64,000 nt of DNA from the NCBI GenBank assembly GCA_030063045.1, contig JAQSEB010000023.1, positions 6,014,001 to 6,078,000 of the forward strand, in the 5' to 3' direction. Shown here piece by piece: positions 1 to 12,354 of the stretch. This stretch comes from Pratylenchus scribneri. Its lineage: Eukaryota; Nematoda; Chromadorea; Rhabditida; Pratylenchidae. Both the position numbers and the translations under genes were made by a program. Each line of letters starts with the position of its first letter. Positions within the stretch are counted from its first letter, which is position 1. Below the pieces are notes generated by a model, which saw only the letters and a list, made by a program, of their open reading frames with translations, did not search any database and had not been told where the DNA came from.

Positions 1-62
1 GAGATCGAATATGGGCTAAAAATTGCACAAAATAATTCACAAATTAATTTGAATAAATTTAC

Positions 63-3000
63 ATTTAATTGGCTGCGGTTTTGCAAAAATTTTGTTGATA
101 TATTTATCCGTTATCCATTTTTCACGTGTTTCCCTAAAAAAGGAATTTATTTCTTTTAATGTATGTTCATTTTTAATTACCTGGATGAATGCCCATTTAT
201 CCCGTAAAATCCAACTTGACCCGCCTCCATTTTTGGCATATGCTCAAGAAAAATTGAATTCACCGAATTATTGCCCAATTGTAAAAGAATATTCCGTTGC
301 TCTATTTCCAGCGTATCCATTGTTAATGAACTAAATTGAAATTAATTTAAAAATTGTTTTAAAAATTGTAATAAGACTGACCGAACTTTCGAAAATTGTA
401 CACCAAAACTTCGATGAACTCCGCTGCATTCAATGCAAATTATTATGCCCAAATTCAGGCTTGTCCATTTCGGGTTTGCGGATCCACAATCTGCGCATTT
501 TTCATTACCCGGTATATTTAGCAATTCTTTCAAAAATGTTTTCATATTTTGTTGTTTGTCCGTTTCATTTTTTACATTCATTATTGTTGTTGTCGTTTGT
601 GTGTCGGAATTTGTTCTAAATTTATTTATTTAATTTTAAATTTTATGTTTACTTTTTTTCATTTATATTTTCATTTGAGGTGGTGGCATCCTGCTGGCTT
701 GAAGAGGTTGAAGCAATTTCTATTTAATTATTAAATATAATTTATTTTAAGTTAAATTAAATTACCTGCTGGTTCATGTGGTGCATTCATTGCATCCACA
801 AAGGATTTCCTCGAATTTTTATACGTTCCATTTTCATCTTCGTGTAAATGCTAAAAACGTGAACTTTAATTAGGCAAAAAACATCGAAAACAGTGAAAAA
901 AAAAACAATGGTTCAATGATTTATCATAGACTTAGACTCCCTCGAATAGCTCAGCTGGTGGTACTTATTCCGTTGGTATCCCCTTTTTTCCTCAAAAAAA
1001 TTTTTCAAAAAATTTTTTTCTGAAATGATATACCAATCGACGCATCTTGACGAGCTGATTACGAAAATGTTATTGGCTTCGCATAAAACACAAAAATAAA
1101 AAAGTTATGGCCGCATGAAAATCGAAAAAGTGCTTGGTCCCCCCTATGGGTTGGAACACGAAAAAATTTTGGAAATTTTTTTGGACAAATTATAGCTCTT
1201 TCGATGCGTTTTGATGAGAGAAGATTGAATCTGACATCGGTTTTACATAAAACTCAAAAATAAAAAAAGTTATGGTCATTAAGTCTCGCTGTATGTTTTG
1301 TTACTTGTTGTATTTTGCTCGACTGTAACTTTTTTATTTTTGTGTTTTATGCAAAATCGATGACATTTTCGTAACCAGCTCGTCGAGACGCGTCGAATGA
1401 GCTATAATTTGATCGAAAAAATTTTCAAAAAATTTTCCGATCTCAGACACATAGGAGGGACCAAGCACTTTTGTAAATTTCAAGTGGCCATAACTTGGCC
1501 AAAAATGTTCGCGCACCCAAAATTATTGACATTTTCGTACTCAGCTCGTCAAGACGCGTTGATTGGTATTTAATTTCACCAAAAAAATGAAAAAATTTTG
1601 ACCCAAAAAGGGGATACCAACGGAATAAGTATCCAGCTGGTTAAAGCGCTGAGCAGTTTTTCTTTGCGACAAAGGTTCCATACCCAGTGTCGGCAAGCGA
1701 TATTTTTGATGTTTTTTTTAATAAATTTGAACCGAAAACCGTAAGAGATTTAATAAACAGTATAATATCATTAATTTCTTGACCAAACCATAACAAATTA
1801 TAAACCATTCAATACGTCTTAATGAGATTTATCGATTGGGTAAAAAGTTTGGGGGTTTAGGGCAAACGACAAACCAAAACATTGAGAACCATTACAAAAT
1901 CTTTTCACCATTTTCAATACTCTTTTTTTACCAATTTAAATAAAATCCATAAAAACTCATAAAAAATTTAAACACAAACTTGAATTGTTCTTTGCAAAGC
2001 ACGGATCCAAGCATTGCATAAAGTTTCAGTGTCCGCTTGGAGTAAATGATTTCTGTGAATTGAAAAAATATTATTTTTGATTGAATTTTATTTCAATTTT
2101 CCAACTTGTTCGGTGTGACCAACTCAAAACAGCAAGCACGTTCAATTGTAGGCGGTGCCGGCCGAACCAAACAAAGTTTCAGGTTCTCTTCCATTGTCGT
2201 TGGAATTTCCGGTTCGCCGTCATTGGATTTATGTGAATAAAGCTAAAAAATTGATAATAATTAATTTAATAAAAAATATTAATTTAATACCAATTTGCCT
2301 TCTTTTATCATAAACCATCGTCGATTCCTTAAAATTTTATTATTAAAAATAAACTTTTTATCAAATTTGAACCAAGTTTTGAACGCATTTGTTGCCCTCT
2401 TGAACAGGTAACCTTCCATAATGCATTCTGGATCAACGGGTATGCCGGTTGGGAATTGGAAAATTTCCTTTAATTCACTAAATATTTATTCATTTATTTA
2501 TTTATTATTCAAACCTTTGGGACGAATGTATGCCGATCCTGCATTTTCCGCTCAATTTGTTTATATGAAAACCGCATTGAGGCTAAAGCATCGCCAATCA
2601 TGAATTCTTGTTGTTCGGCAAAAAAATTGGCACCGCGGGTGAAGAAATTTCCGTGTTCCTTGATGAATGCCCAAAGTGCTAAAAAAATTTGAATTGAAAA
2701 AATAAATCGAGAAAAAAAACAAACTAGGCAGGCATCGTTTATAATAACTGATTAAGAACTGAACCAATTCTGTTAGTATCAAATTAAAGAGCAGACTTTT
2801 GGCTACCAATGAAATTAATTTTATTTAAAATGGTTCAGAATTAATAGAGTTGTGCCCAAAAAACCGCCGAAAATTCCCTCTACTTTGGATTTGCCATATT
2901 TACAGCGGTTTTTTGGTCATAATTCCATCAATTCTGAACCAATTTAAGTAAAATTAATAACATTTGATAGCCAAAAGTCTACTCTTTAATTTGATGCTAA

Positions 3001-3853
3001 AAACATCAAAATTAGTTCCGTCCTTAATGAGTTATTTTAAAAGGTGTCAAGTTGGGTTATTCCCAAATAAACCGCGAAAAGAAAAGCTAACTTTCAAGAA
3101 TTACGGGAGTCTTTAGAGCATACAAAATGTTAATTTGTGCAACATAATCCAATCCATTATGGGAAAAACATGTCCCAATTGCGGTCAATGAATTCTCAGC
3201 ATCTTGTAATTCCTTAAAAATTTTTTAAATTAATTTAATTTTATTAAACCTGTGTTTTGCTTTTATTGATTGCAGCCTTTTTGGAAAGTGCCTCGGAAAG
3301 GGATGCCGAAAGGCTGTCAAAATGGACTTTCACCTCTGCCAATTTGTCCATTTCCCTCTTCAAAAATGACTCAAACCCGGAACGCAATGATGGATAAGCA
3401 TGCTCAATCAATGATTTTTGTAAATAAACAATTTGTGACAGTGATTCGGAGAGGATGTTGTACGTTCCGAAAGCAACTTTTTCCTTGCTCTCATCAATTT
3501 GTAAATCCAACCAGAGTCGATTCAGCGAGACAGTTAAATTGCTAATAAAATTTTTATATAAATTAAAATGTAAAAACTGAACTATAATGATGACATAAAA
3601 TGTTGGCCGTGTTCAATGACAATATTAATCGATTTTAACATCTGTGAAAAATCACAAATTTATTCGAGAATTAATTAAATTTAACCTCTTCCATCCGTTT
3701 TTGCAGCCTCTCAAAATATCGTTCATTTTGGCTCAATTCAAATCTAATAAAATTAATAAAAATAATCCAATTTATCAAATAATTAGTAATTAGTGACCTG
3801 AAATTCGGTGTATCCTTCATTGCTTCATAGAATGTAAAATCTTTGCTCATCAT
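63..3853 (-). CDS. cnt-1: ACAP-type Arf GTPase-activating protein (BAR-PH-ArfGAP), 3' end outside window
   Basis: ArfGAP of the ACAP/centaurin-beta family, which drives GTP hydrolysis on Arf (Arf6-type) at endosomal and plasma membranes. Fifteen exons are in phase: 3798-3853, 3686-3743, 3583-3641, 3250-3541, 3092-3212, 2515-2678, 2373-2467, 2291-2327, 2106-2242, 1980-2052, 766-850, 653-719, 382-615, 181-330 and 63-133, about 566 residues. Exons 1-6 form an N-terminal BAR coiled coil. Exons 7-10 form a PH domain ([15 protein letters not shown], then NRRWF across a 45-bp intron). Exons 13-15 form the ArfGAP zinc finger with the spacing CX2C-X16-CX2C and the arginine finger in CIECSGVHR. The ankyrin repeats expected in the family would lie left of base 63. 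Start ATG at 3853; a second ATG follows directly. Gene symbol is by family (C. elegans cnt-1); orthology was not tested. The intron between exons 10 and 11 carries a 676-bp TIR element. Confidence 0.93.
942..1705 (+). pseudogene. tRNA-like sequence split by the 676-bp element
   Basis: If the element at 959-1634 and one copy of its target duplication are removed, the flanks join into a stretch with an A-box-like TAGCTCAGCTGGTTAAAGCG. About 45 bases on is a degenerate B box, GGTTCCATACCC (consensus GGTTCGANNCC). This looks like a decayed tRNA gene or tRNA-derived SINE head used as an insertion site. I could not fold a clean acceptor stem, so it is called only as tRNA-like. Confidence 0.4.
959..1634. 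mobile_element. Foldback TIR element (676 bp) in the ACAP intron
   Basis: Terminal inverted repeats GG(A/-)TACTTATTCCGTTGG run on into a shared TATCCCCTTTTT stretch at both ends. A 7-bp direct repeat AGCTGGT flanks the element (952-958 and 1635-1641), a likely target-site duplication. The inside is itself a string of imperfect inverted repeats. They carry GACGCGTCGAATGAGCTATA, AAAAAGTTATGGCC and AAGCACTTTT motifs, the first of which recurs in the element at 54723-55367. No transposase is encoded, so this is a non-autonomous MITE. Confidence 0.8.
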
Positions 3854-3976
3854 TATTATTGTGTATTGTGTTGTGCTTTAATTAAAATGCATTATTTGAT
3901 TTGTATTAATATTAATATAAATTTTATATGAAAAAAATATATGCTTGTTTTTCAAACAAATTAATTGTAATGTAAT

Positions 3977-4744
3977 CAGGGTGACATAATGGTCTGACCA
4001 AAAATATGGCATAAGCACTTAAAAATATGGAAAAAATATGGCAAAATTTTTCAAAAATATGGCAAAAAATATGGCATTTTTTAAAAAGCTTAAAATTCGA
4101 TATAAAATTGATTTAAGAAATTTATTCTTCATATTTTTTTAATTGTTTTAACTTTCTTTAAAAATTCTGGATTGGAAATAAAGAGATAATATACTTGTTG
4201 TCAATCAAAATCAGAATTGAATTAAGAGAAAAGTGAATTAAGTAATTTCATTTTTATTCGGTTGCGCTCATCCATTTTCACATTTTTGACCACTGCAAAG
4301 ATAGATTCGCAAAAGGCGGTAGATGAAAAAATAGACAATAACTTAGAAACAAGAATTTTTAGATGGAAAAAATCGGATCTTTTAAAATTGTTTTCCATTT
4401 CTCATCCACATTTCTCTCATTAAAAGCCGTTTTGTTCAATCGCTCCAATTGGGATTTTGGCAAATTCGAGAAAAGGGGCATGAATATCCTCGGGCTTTTC
4501 TGAGCAATATTTCTTGTAGGCTGCTGACTAAAAAATGGCCGCGCAGCGAAAAATTAGACCAAAAAATGGCCGCGAAGCGAAAAATTTTAGCTAAAAATAG
4601 CCTAACAAGGAGAAAATTTGTTTAATTTACTAAAATCTCAAAAATATGGCAAAATATGGCAAAAGTCAAAAATATGGAAAAAATATGGCGAGATGGTCAA
4701 AAATATGGCAAATGCCATATAAATATGGTAATTATGTCACCCTG
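3977..4744. mobile_element. hAT-like non-autonomous element with ATATGGC arms
   Basis: Starts CAGGGTGACATAATGG and ends with the inverse ATTATGTCACCCTG. Both arms are arrays of AAAAATATGGCAAAA repeats in opposite orientation. The right half contains two copies of the AAAATGGCCGCG(C/A)AGCGAAAAAT core repeat. The flanks share ATGTAAT (an imperfect duplication). CAGGG termini fit the hAT superfamily. The left breakpoint of the 9.65-kb tandem duplication (4395) falls inside it, so its right half is repeated at 14041-14390. Confidence 0.75.
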
Positions 4745-4962
4745 ATATGTAATCCAAAAAATATTTATTTAATGTTTATTATATTTTTTTAATGGAAAGA
4801 TGAGAAAGAATGTTTTTTTTTAAATTGATTAGTGAACAATTATCATTATCCACTTCTTCCCCCTCGCCCGTCGCCCCTCCTAAATAATAATTGAATTAAT
4901 TAATTTTTAAATCTATTTTATTGTCATTTTGCTTTTTTATAATTTTAATTCAATTATGCAAT

Positions 4963-7900
4963 TTATCCCTTCAATCTTCTTCCAATGCCCCATCCTCCAA
5001 GCTTCCTTCCAAATTTTTCTTTCTTCTTAAAATTTGCTGTGTTTTTCGGCTTCAAAATTGGTCTTCTTCCTCCTCTTTTTCCTCTATTTTTAGGGTTTTG
5101 TTTCGTTGGGGTTGGCGGTGGTTTCCCATTTCGTGGATTTTGTCGATCTTTTTTTGGTGCTGAAAATGACCAACAAATTTATGGGAATTTGTTTTTATCT
5201 AGATGTATAAAATATGTGAATGAATTACTCGAGGGTAAAGATATGCCGCAACTGCCACCTCTTCTTCCTAATCTCCCCAATCCGGCACTTTGGGTTGGGC
5301 ATCCACTATGTCCGCCGTTCTCGCCTCGACCCATTCGACGTCGATGATGGCCCGGATCGCCGCCTTCTTCCATTGTTGGCTCCCATTGATCCACACGGAA
5401 CCTAAATAGCCAATTAGATTTATACCGAATTTTGTAAAACAATCAAAAATTTTAGTTTTGATTTTAGTAATTTGATAAAATTGTATTGCCCTGCTGGATT
5501 GGGATGGGATGAATATTATAGAAAGAAATTATTGGAATTGTAAAATTTGCAAAAACTTAACCAAAAAAGCGGCCACAAATATGCCATAATTGTGCAATTT
5601 GCATTTTTGGTCATAAGCTTCTGGTCAATTATATTGATCAATATTCTTTTGCTTTTAAAATGTTCAATAGAAAGAACATACAAAATTTTTTAATGTAGAA
5701 ATATTGTCGAAATATTGGTCCTTTTGCAAAATTTGCTATAAATAAAATTGGGATAACCATTTTTGTCTAAAGGCAATATATCTTATTTATTATTTAAGAT
5801 TTAAATAATTATTTTCATTCGATTTGGTACTTACCCTGGAATCACAATGTGCGGGAAAACGCGGCGATTTTTGTTACCTTCTATTGCCATTCTCTCCAAA
5901 GTTATGTACTGATTATGTATCTATCGCAGCGGGTTCCATAAAAACGCAGTGTTTTGTAGAGAAAAAGAGCAGTTCTAACGGGGAAGTAGAAGGGGGAGTA
6001 GAACTGCTCTTTTTCTCTATAAAACACTGCGTTTTTATGGAACCCGCTGAGCGGGTTAGTGATAGATACATAAGTCAGTACATAACATTGGAGAGAATGG
6101 CGATAGAAGGTAACAAAAATCGCCACGTTTTCCCGCTCCATTGTGATTCCAGGGTTATCGGTTATCTATGTCTAGATTCAAAAAATTTATTTGATATTCT
6201 TATTTTATTATTCATATTTAGTTGTAAAATGGTGAAAAAAACATGATTTTAGAGTTGACAAATTTTGGGGTTAACATGAGGTGATTTTGAAGGTGAAAAA
6301 ATCTGGACATAGATAATCAATAAATACCGAATATTTTTACCCAATAATTCAAATAAATTTTATTTTTCACTTGTGCATCACTCGATCATAGGCTGGCCCC
6401 ATAATTCGATCATTGTTGAAACTCTCATCCCAGCCTCCCTCCTTGATAATATCCTCCACAATTGTGTCCATTGGGATTCGGGCAAGATTCCGAATTTTTT
6501 GCACTTCCGCCGGATCCTCATGCTGGTACAGCCGAACTTGGCCTTGTTCCTCGCCCATCACGTAAGCATCGAAACTGGCCGAAACAGTGTTGAGTGGCCT
6601 ATGCGGACTGTTCGGATTGACCAAATGCCGGGAATAAAATTGTAGAGGGGCAATGAAAATATATGGATTTTATCAACGCTATGAAAAATTTGAATGTACT
6701 AAATTTTTTATCTTAAGTTTTTTTGTTGCATCAATCTAATTATTGGAATAAATTTTTTGGGGATTTAGATAATTTTTGGGTCACCAAAATAATTTTTTCG
6801 ACTTAAATTTCTGTATGCATTTTTTGGCATTAATTTGCAAATCACCCTCCATTATTTCTCCCTAAATAATTAATCAAAAAAACTTAAAATTTCGGCATAA
6901 GTTCCTCGTAAATGTTCCATCACATTCTCTTTGGTAATTTTTCTTGGATCCGCATTTCCTCTGCCATAAATTGGCCTCAGTCTTTTCTCAATTTCTTCAA
7001 CAGCAAATCCATCCGCATAAACATTGCCTGGCATTTTTGTTACTTTTGGCCTAGTTGTGCCACCCACATTCATTGTGTAAATGTCATAACCATCGGTGGA
7101 CAAATATTGGCGTCTATTCGCAGGTAGTTCCAATTCCGATTGACTATCTTTAAAAATAGACAATTTCATCTAAATTTTTATCTTTGTTATATTAATATTT
7201 AAAAAAAAATAAATTTTAACCTTAACTTGTAAATCTAATAAATTAATAATAAATCAAATTGACGGTATTGTGGAGCTTATTAATATAATTCAGTCATCAG
7301 AGAAAGCAAATATTAATTTATCCAAAAAATAAATTAAGTTCTTTAGAATGTCTAATGTATACTCATCCTAATCCTTCAGTTTTAAAATTAAATTTCTTAT
7401 ATAAGTGTATGAATCCAAATTATCTGAGAGGAAAATCCGGAATATATTAAAATTTTAAAAAAAGCCAATTTAAAGGAATTTTATGGAAAATGTAAGCTTA
7501 TTACATTCTCAGTTTGATTTCTTCATTCTATACACAAAAAATTACCTCATGAAATGGACTCGATATAGATATCAAATTTAAATACTATTGGATTTTATTA
7601 AATTTAACATTAGTGGAAATTATTCTAACCTTTATATGCTTGATCTACCATTTGTGCCAAATCTTGCATGGTTTGTGGTTCGGCCCCATGTGCCATCATA
7701 TTCATAAAATTTTCTTGTGCAGTTCTGACTCCGGTGAAACCAACTGCAAAATGATGAATGCCTCCCTCCACTGGGATATAGTGTACCTATATTTACAAGG
7801 AAATTTAATTAATGAGAGTCTATAAAGTTGCCTAAAAAAGAATTTATTTACCCAAATTTTTTGTGTTCAAATCAGATTTCTCTAAGATTCCTTAGCCCCT

Positions 7901-9102
7901 AATCCCTTCCTGCCCTGAACCTAACCTGATGAGTCCTAATACCTAGTTATGGCCAAGTTATATGGCCGCAAAAATATAATATTTTCGGCACCAAAGAATG
8001 TGAGTAAACTAATTTTTTTGGGAAAGTAACATTTTCCCATAAATAATAAGTACTCTTTTTATTCTTAGAAAGTGAGGATTTAGTTTCGCTACAAAATTTA
8101 ACAGCAATGATGAAGCTAACTTTTCTGTTGGCTTCAGTGGGTCTCATCAGAGTGAAATGTTCGTTGACCAAATCCGTCAATTTATAATATTTTTCCACAC
8201 TCATTTCATGCCTATCCAGCATTTTCTTCCAATGATCAGTGATTGGTTGCCAAATTGGATTACTTTGTGAAGACATTCGATCGCCTGTAGCCACAACACG
8301 CAATTCATCAATTGGATCTACAAAATTAATAAAAATTTAAATTTCAAGAAAATATCGAAATTTATATAAAAATTAATTAATTAATGTAAAAAAAAATATA
8401 ATTTATTTTTTTTTTTATTATATTCTTAATGTGGTTCTACAGTACTAATCAAAAGTTTACTAAAATTGCAATTTTTTAAAACTGATAAAAATTTCAATAT
8501 AATTTTTTTACCATGAAATATTTTTACCAAAATGAAAACTCTAGAAAAATGAAATGTTTTGAAATCCTAAAATTCTAAAATATTTCGACCATATTTCATT
8601 TAAATCATATTTCTAAAATATATATAAACCAATTAAGAGATAGAAAATTTGATTTTTTTTTATAACTTGGTGGAAAAACAGACTTTAATATTTTTACTTG
8701 AAAACTCTTATCTTAACAGAATTAGCTGGATCTCCTTCCGAATTTTTCCATTATGTATTTTTTTTTGAATAAATTCATCTGTTAAATAACACCAAATAGA
8801 GAATATTTCAATACCCCCAATAAAGAAATAACCAATTTAATAAGGTGCTATATGCCATTCGGGATCAAATTTTCCTACCTTCAAAACAATCTCTATTTTA
8901 ACTAAGTAATTAGCCGAATCTGAATCATCAAAAAAATTAACTAACCATCATATTTTATCATAATAATTGCAGAGCCTTTTCTACGATGTGAGCGTAATGT
9001 TGGTTTGCCATTGGCAAAATGGAAAATGCAAATTAAATTGATGAACAAAATGAAATGGAATAATTGTGCAATAATTCTTTTTCTTTCATTTGCTGCCATC
9101 AT
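4963..9102 (-). CDS. Secreted protein of unknown function, about 471 aa (left copy)
   Basis: Seven exons in phase: 8946-9102, 8121-8317, 7630-7786, 6884-7147, 6371-6641, 5229-5401, 4963-5159. The N-terminus is a signal peptide: after MMAANERKRIIAQ comes a hydrophobic core, with likely cleavage near FANG/KPT. The middle (residues ~55-360) is a compact domain with the signatures WQPITDHWKKMLDRHEMSV, GGIHHFAVGFTG and NVGGTTRPKVTKMPG. The last ~120 residues are strongly basic and Gly/Pro/Arg-rich (GKPPPTPTKQNPKNRGKRGG). I do not recognise the family. One boundary is odd: exon 5 fits the phase only if it starts near 6641, after ...CTCTAC, with no AG acceptor close by. Exons 6-7 are tied in by phase (CAC AA|G TTC). 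The intron before exon 6 holds a perfect-arm foldback element. Confidence 0.72.
5833..6155. mobile_element. Near-perfect foldback element (323 bp), left copy
   Basis: Two arms of about 155 bases are inverted copies with few mismatches. They start ACCCTGGAATCACAATG and close around GGGGAAGTAGAAGGGGGAG. A transcript would fold into one long hairpin. It sits in the intron before exon 6 of the secreted-protein gene. A second, smaller inverted repeat follows directly (6161-6318, ends GTTATCTATGTC / GACATAGATAATC). Confidence 0.8.
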
Positions 9103-9931
9103 TAAATTTATTTATCAAATTTATTATTTAAACCCATAGAACAAATTTTAGCTAAAATCATTCAATTATTAAAAAGTGAAAATATGAATTTGGCAACAAT
9201 TTTTGGGCCATATTACTTGGCCTTAACGAAATATTAGGACAGTGGTTTTAGTTTAGGGATAAAAAAAAGGACAAAGACTAATACGTAAGGATTATTAAGT
9301 AAGAGAGGATTTAAATTGGAATTACATTTAGCCACTTTTCGAACTAAAATTGCGATTTACCGTCATTTTGTCAATTTATTTTGTTTTGTATTTCATGTCA
9401 AAATATAATGAATATTATTGAAATATATAATTTCATAGCTTTTATGACGAATAAATAAGGTGAAATTGATTTTCAGAGCAGTTTTACTTTGCTATCATCG
9501 ATGATGCAAAGACCGAGCTGGTATTGAATAAAATATTGCAATCAGAAGGAATTCTCAATTCTCATCATGAATAAGTAAATATTTAAAAAAAAAAAAGAAA
9601 AAACCACAAATAAAAATGGAAAAAGACAACAAATGTAAAAAAAAATTTACAGATTTTTTCAAATCATATATCGTAAAATACATATAAATTTAATTTTAAT
9701 CAAATAAAATAACAATTTTTGTCTAATATAGTACGGTATTTATTAGAATATGACGAAATCGAATCGACCAAAAACTAATATCGACTCGAATATATTTATT
9801 AAAATTTGATCAAAATGAATTTATCAATTTAATTTTTTATTTGCCAAACATAGAAAACAATATTGTTGGTAAGAAATTGGTTGTTTTATTTTAAAATCTG
9901 AATATTATTTCCCTCCCATTCTTCCATTTCT

Positions 9932-10250
9932 TCAAGCATATTTAATAAATACGAAGGGATCATTGTTGTTGGCCTCCAAACCATCTTTCACCTTTTAATT
10001 AAAATAAAAAATATAAAAAAACATTTTGGCATTATAATACCACAACATATTGAATAGCCCAACTGGGGATATAGCCAGTATATTCGTATTTTTCTGTTGT
10101 TTTGTCCGCTTGCATTATTTGAATTCCATAAATATTTTTCTCCTTTTCCATCAAAGTCATCGAGAATTGATCACCTTTCGTCAATTCTTTGGCCAATCCA
10201 AGCTTTTTGCTGCTGGTAGTACCTGCGCCTTTGTATTTCCATGTTTGGTT
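9932..10250 (-). CDS. Unknown protein, last two exons only (left copy)
   Basis: Two phase-0 exons, 10041-10250 (after TTTTCAG) and 9932-9991 (after AAAAG, ending TGA). They encode about 89 residues beginning NQTWKYKGAGTTSSKKLG, with a middle KGDQFSMTLMEKEKNIYGI and the end NNNDPFVFIKYA. Codon structure and splice sites look real, but I found no first exon in the 2 kb upstream. Family not recognised. It lies between the divergent secreted-protein gene and the PDZRN-like gene. Confidence 0.5.
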
Positions 10251-12354
10251 CTGAAAAGTAGGAATATATTTTATGATCGATACTTTTCCGTTTTTGCATC
10301 ACCCCAACCAAAATTTATGAAAATCGGATCTTAGGGGAAATTTTGGGTGCTAATCACGAATATGAAAATATTTTTGGCCTAATGAGATAATCATACATTG
10401 ATGGGACAAGGATGCGAAGGGAGAAGGGACAGGGACGTGGGAAAGAAAAAATTAAATGGGCATAAATGTTGATTCACTTTTTGGTTTTTGGATGGGCCAA
10501 ATTATGAAGGGAAATGATTTGGAAAAAAATTATTTGCGTTTTTATTTTCTTTAGTCCATTAAATGATATCACATGAAAATAGGTTATGGATAAACAAAAT
10601 TTCGAATGGAATTGGATTGAATTTGCAAAATTTGCACAAAATTTAAAGAGAGATGATCGATTTTGACTGGTTAGAGAAAATTAAAATTTTTTAAAATAAA
10701 ATATAAATTTTTTAATGGCTATTAAATAATCCAAGAATTTTTTTAAACCAAAAAATAATATGTATGTCTTCTCGTCCAAAGTCACATCATTTCTTTCTTT
10801 TCTTTTTCCAATTTTTTAAAATCCATTTTTGTTTTTATCCAGGAAGAAGCCAGAAGCATATTAATTTTATCTCAAATGTTAATATTTCCCTTCCAAATTT
10901 ATGGCTTTCGGTTTGATGTGTCAATTATTACCATTTTTCTGAAAGGGGTTTTTTGTCCATGTATTTATGACTTTCCAATTTTCCATGTAATTTTATGAGA
11001 AATTGGGAAATTAATTCTTTGTATTACATTCAAAAAAGTTAATTCTGTAAGTAACATCCAACCCCAGTCAATTTATGATTCTCAAAATCTTTTTAAAAAT
11101 GACTTAATTAAATTGGAAAATCCCTCCTTGTGCCTTGAAGCATCAATCCAACCCATCCAATCCCCCGGCCATTTAGCCAATTATCAACTAATATCAAATG
11201 TCCTCTTCTTAAACAAAAAGTACTTCTTCCTTCCCAACAAAATCGTCAGCAGAGTGAGTAATTCGATCGATCAGCCAAAAGAGTTGGTTTTAGTTTGGTT
11301 TGGGCCAAAAGCCTTGTGGCCAAAATTTGTGTGTAAGAAAGGCTGGGGCTTAAAAATGAGAAATTTTGTTTTTGATCCTCCACCCTCTCTTTCCGGCCAT
11401 TAACAACAGCTGTTTGGGTGATTTTGGGTGAATGTCTTGTTTGACTCTCAAATTACTTGCCGCCGTCTTTTAGTGTATTGAATTGAGGGCAAAAATGAGG
11501 AAGGATGCACACATTTTAATGATTGTGCAAAAAAATGGCCAATCATCGTAATACCTTTTTATGAATTTGTGCAATTGTCTATGTGCTTTATTATTTTTTG
11601 AGGACAACAAATTTATGATCAAAGTTAATTATCTTTTCATCATTATTTGACATTAATAATTTATAATTTTCTTATTCTCATGTTCGCATAGACCTTAATT
11701 TCCTTTTATTTAAATAATTTTTTTATATATTATTTAAAAAATTTGTTGATTCCCTTTAAAATGTGTCATATTTGAAAAGAGCTAAAATATTAATTTAGCT
11801 ATTAATTTAATTTATTAAAACTTTAAATTGAAGCTATAAAATTTGGTAATAATAAAATATTTATACTTAGAACTAGCCTATGCGGGGCTTCCTTACAGGA
11901 TATACTACGGCAATGATATCTGGGTACTTCTTATTCAAAATCCCTGCCGGATTTCGCTGTTTTTAACCCGATTTTTTGGTGTAATAGCCTAATCCCTTAA
12001 TTCCCTTTATCCGGCTTTATCCCGCACACTTCGGAGCCTCCTGGATAATAATAAATATTTAAATTTAGAATGAGCTTTAGGCTATGTCTATGGCATAGGA
12101 GAGAATTAATTTACATTTTTTCAAGATTTCGGCAATTTTTATTTCCTCAAAGATGCAGATTTTTTAAATTAAAGAATAAATTCAATAATTTTATAAGTAA
12201 TAAATATTAATAATATATTAATTGACTTTTTTTCGCTTCTAACTAAAATTATCCCTTTGGTAAATAATGTCAAGTGTCAACTAATAATGTTTCTACATTA
12301 ATTCTCAATTTTTCATTACTATTAAATTTTCAAGAATATTTTTAGACATTTAAA
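10251..12354. other. Intergenic, no supported gene (copy at 19896-21999)
   Basis: AT-rich sequence between the small minus-strand gene and the first PDZRN-like exon. An open frame at 11113-11403 has no splice sites or recognisable content. A GC-richer patch near 11880-12050 looks like an old repeat. It may hold the promoter of the plus-strand gene and the missing 5' exon of the minus-strand gene. Confidence 0.4.

Noticed and set aside
5824..6246. 140-codon frame starting MVLTLESQCAG
   Set aside because: It lies wholly on the two arms of a foldback element and reads the same sequence forwards and backwards; its duplicate is at 15470.
11113..11403. 96-codon frame, plus strand
   Set aside because: No acceptor, donor or recognisable content; duplicated only because the whole unit is.
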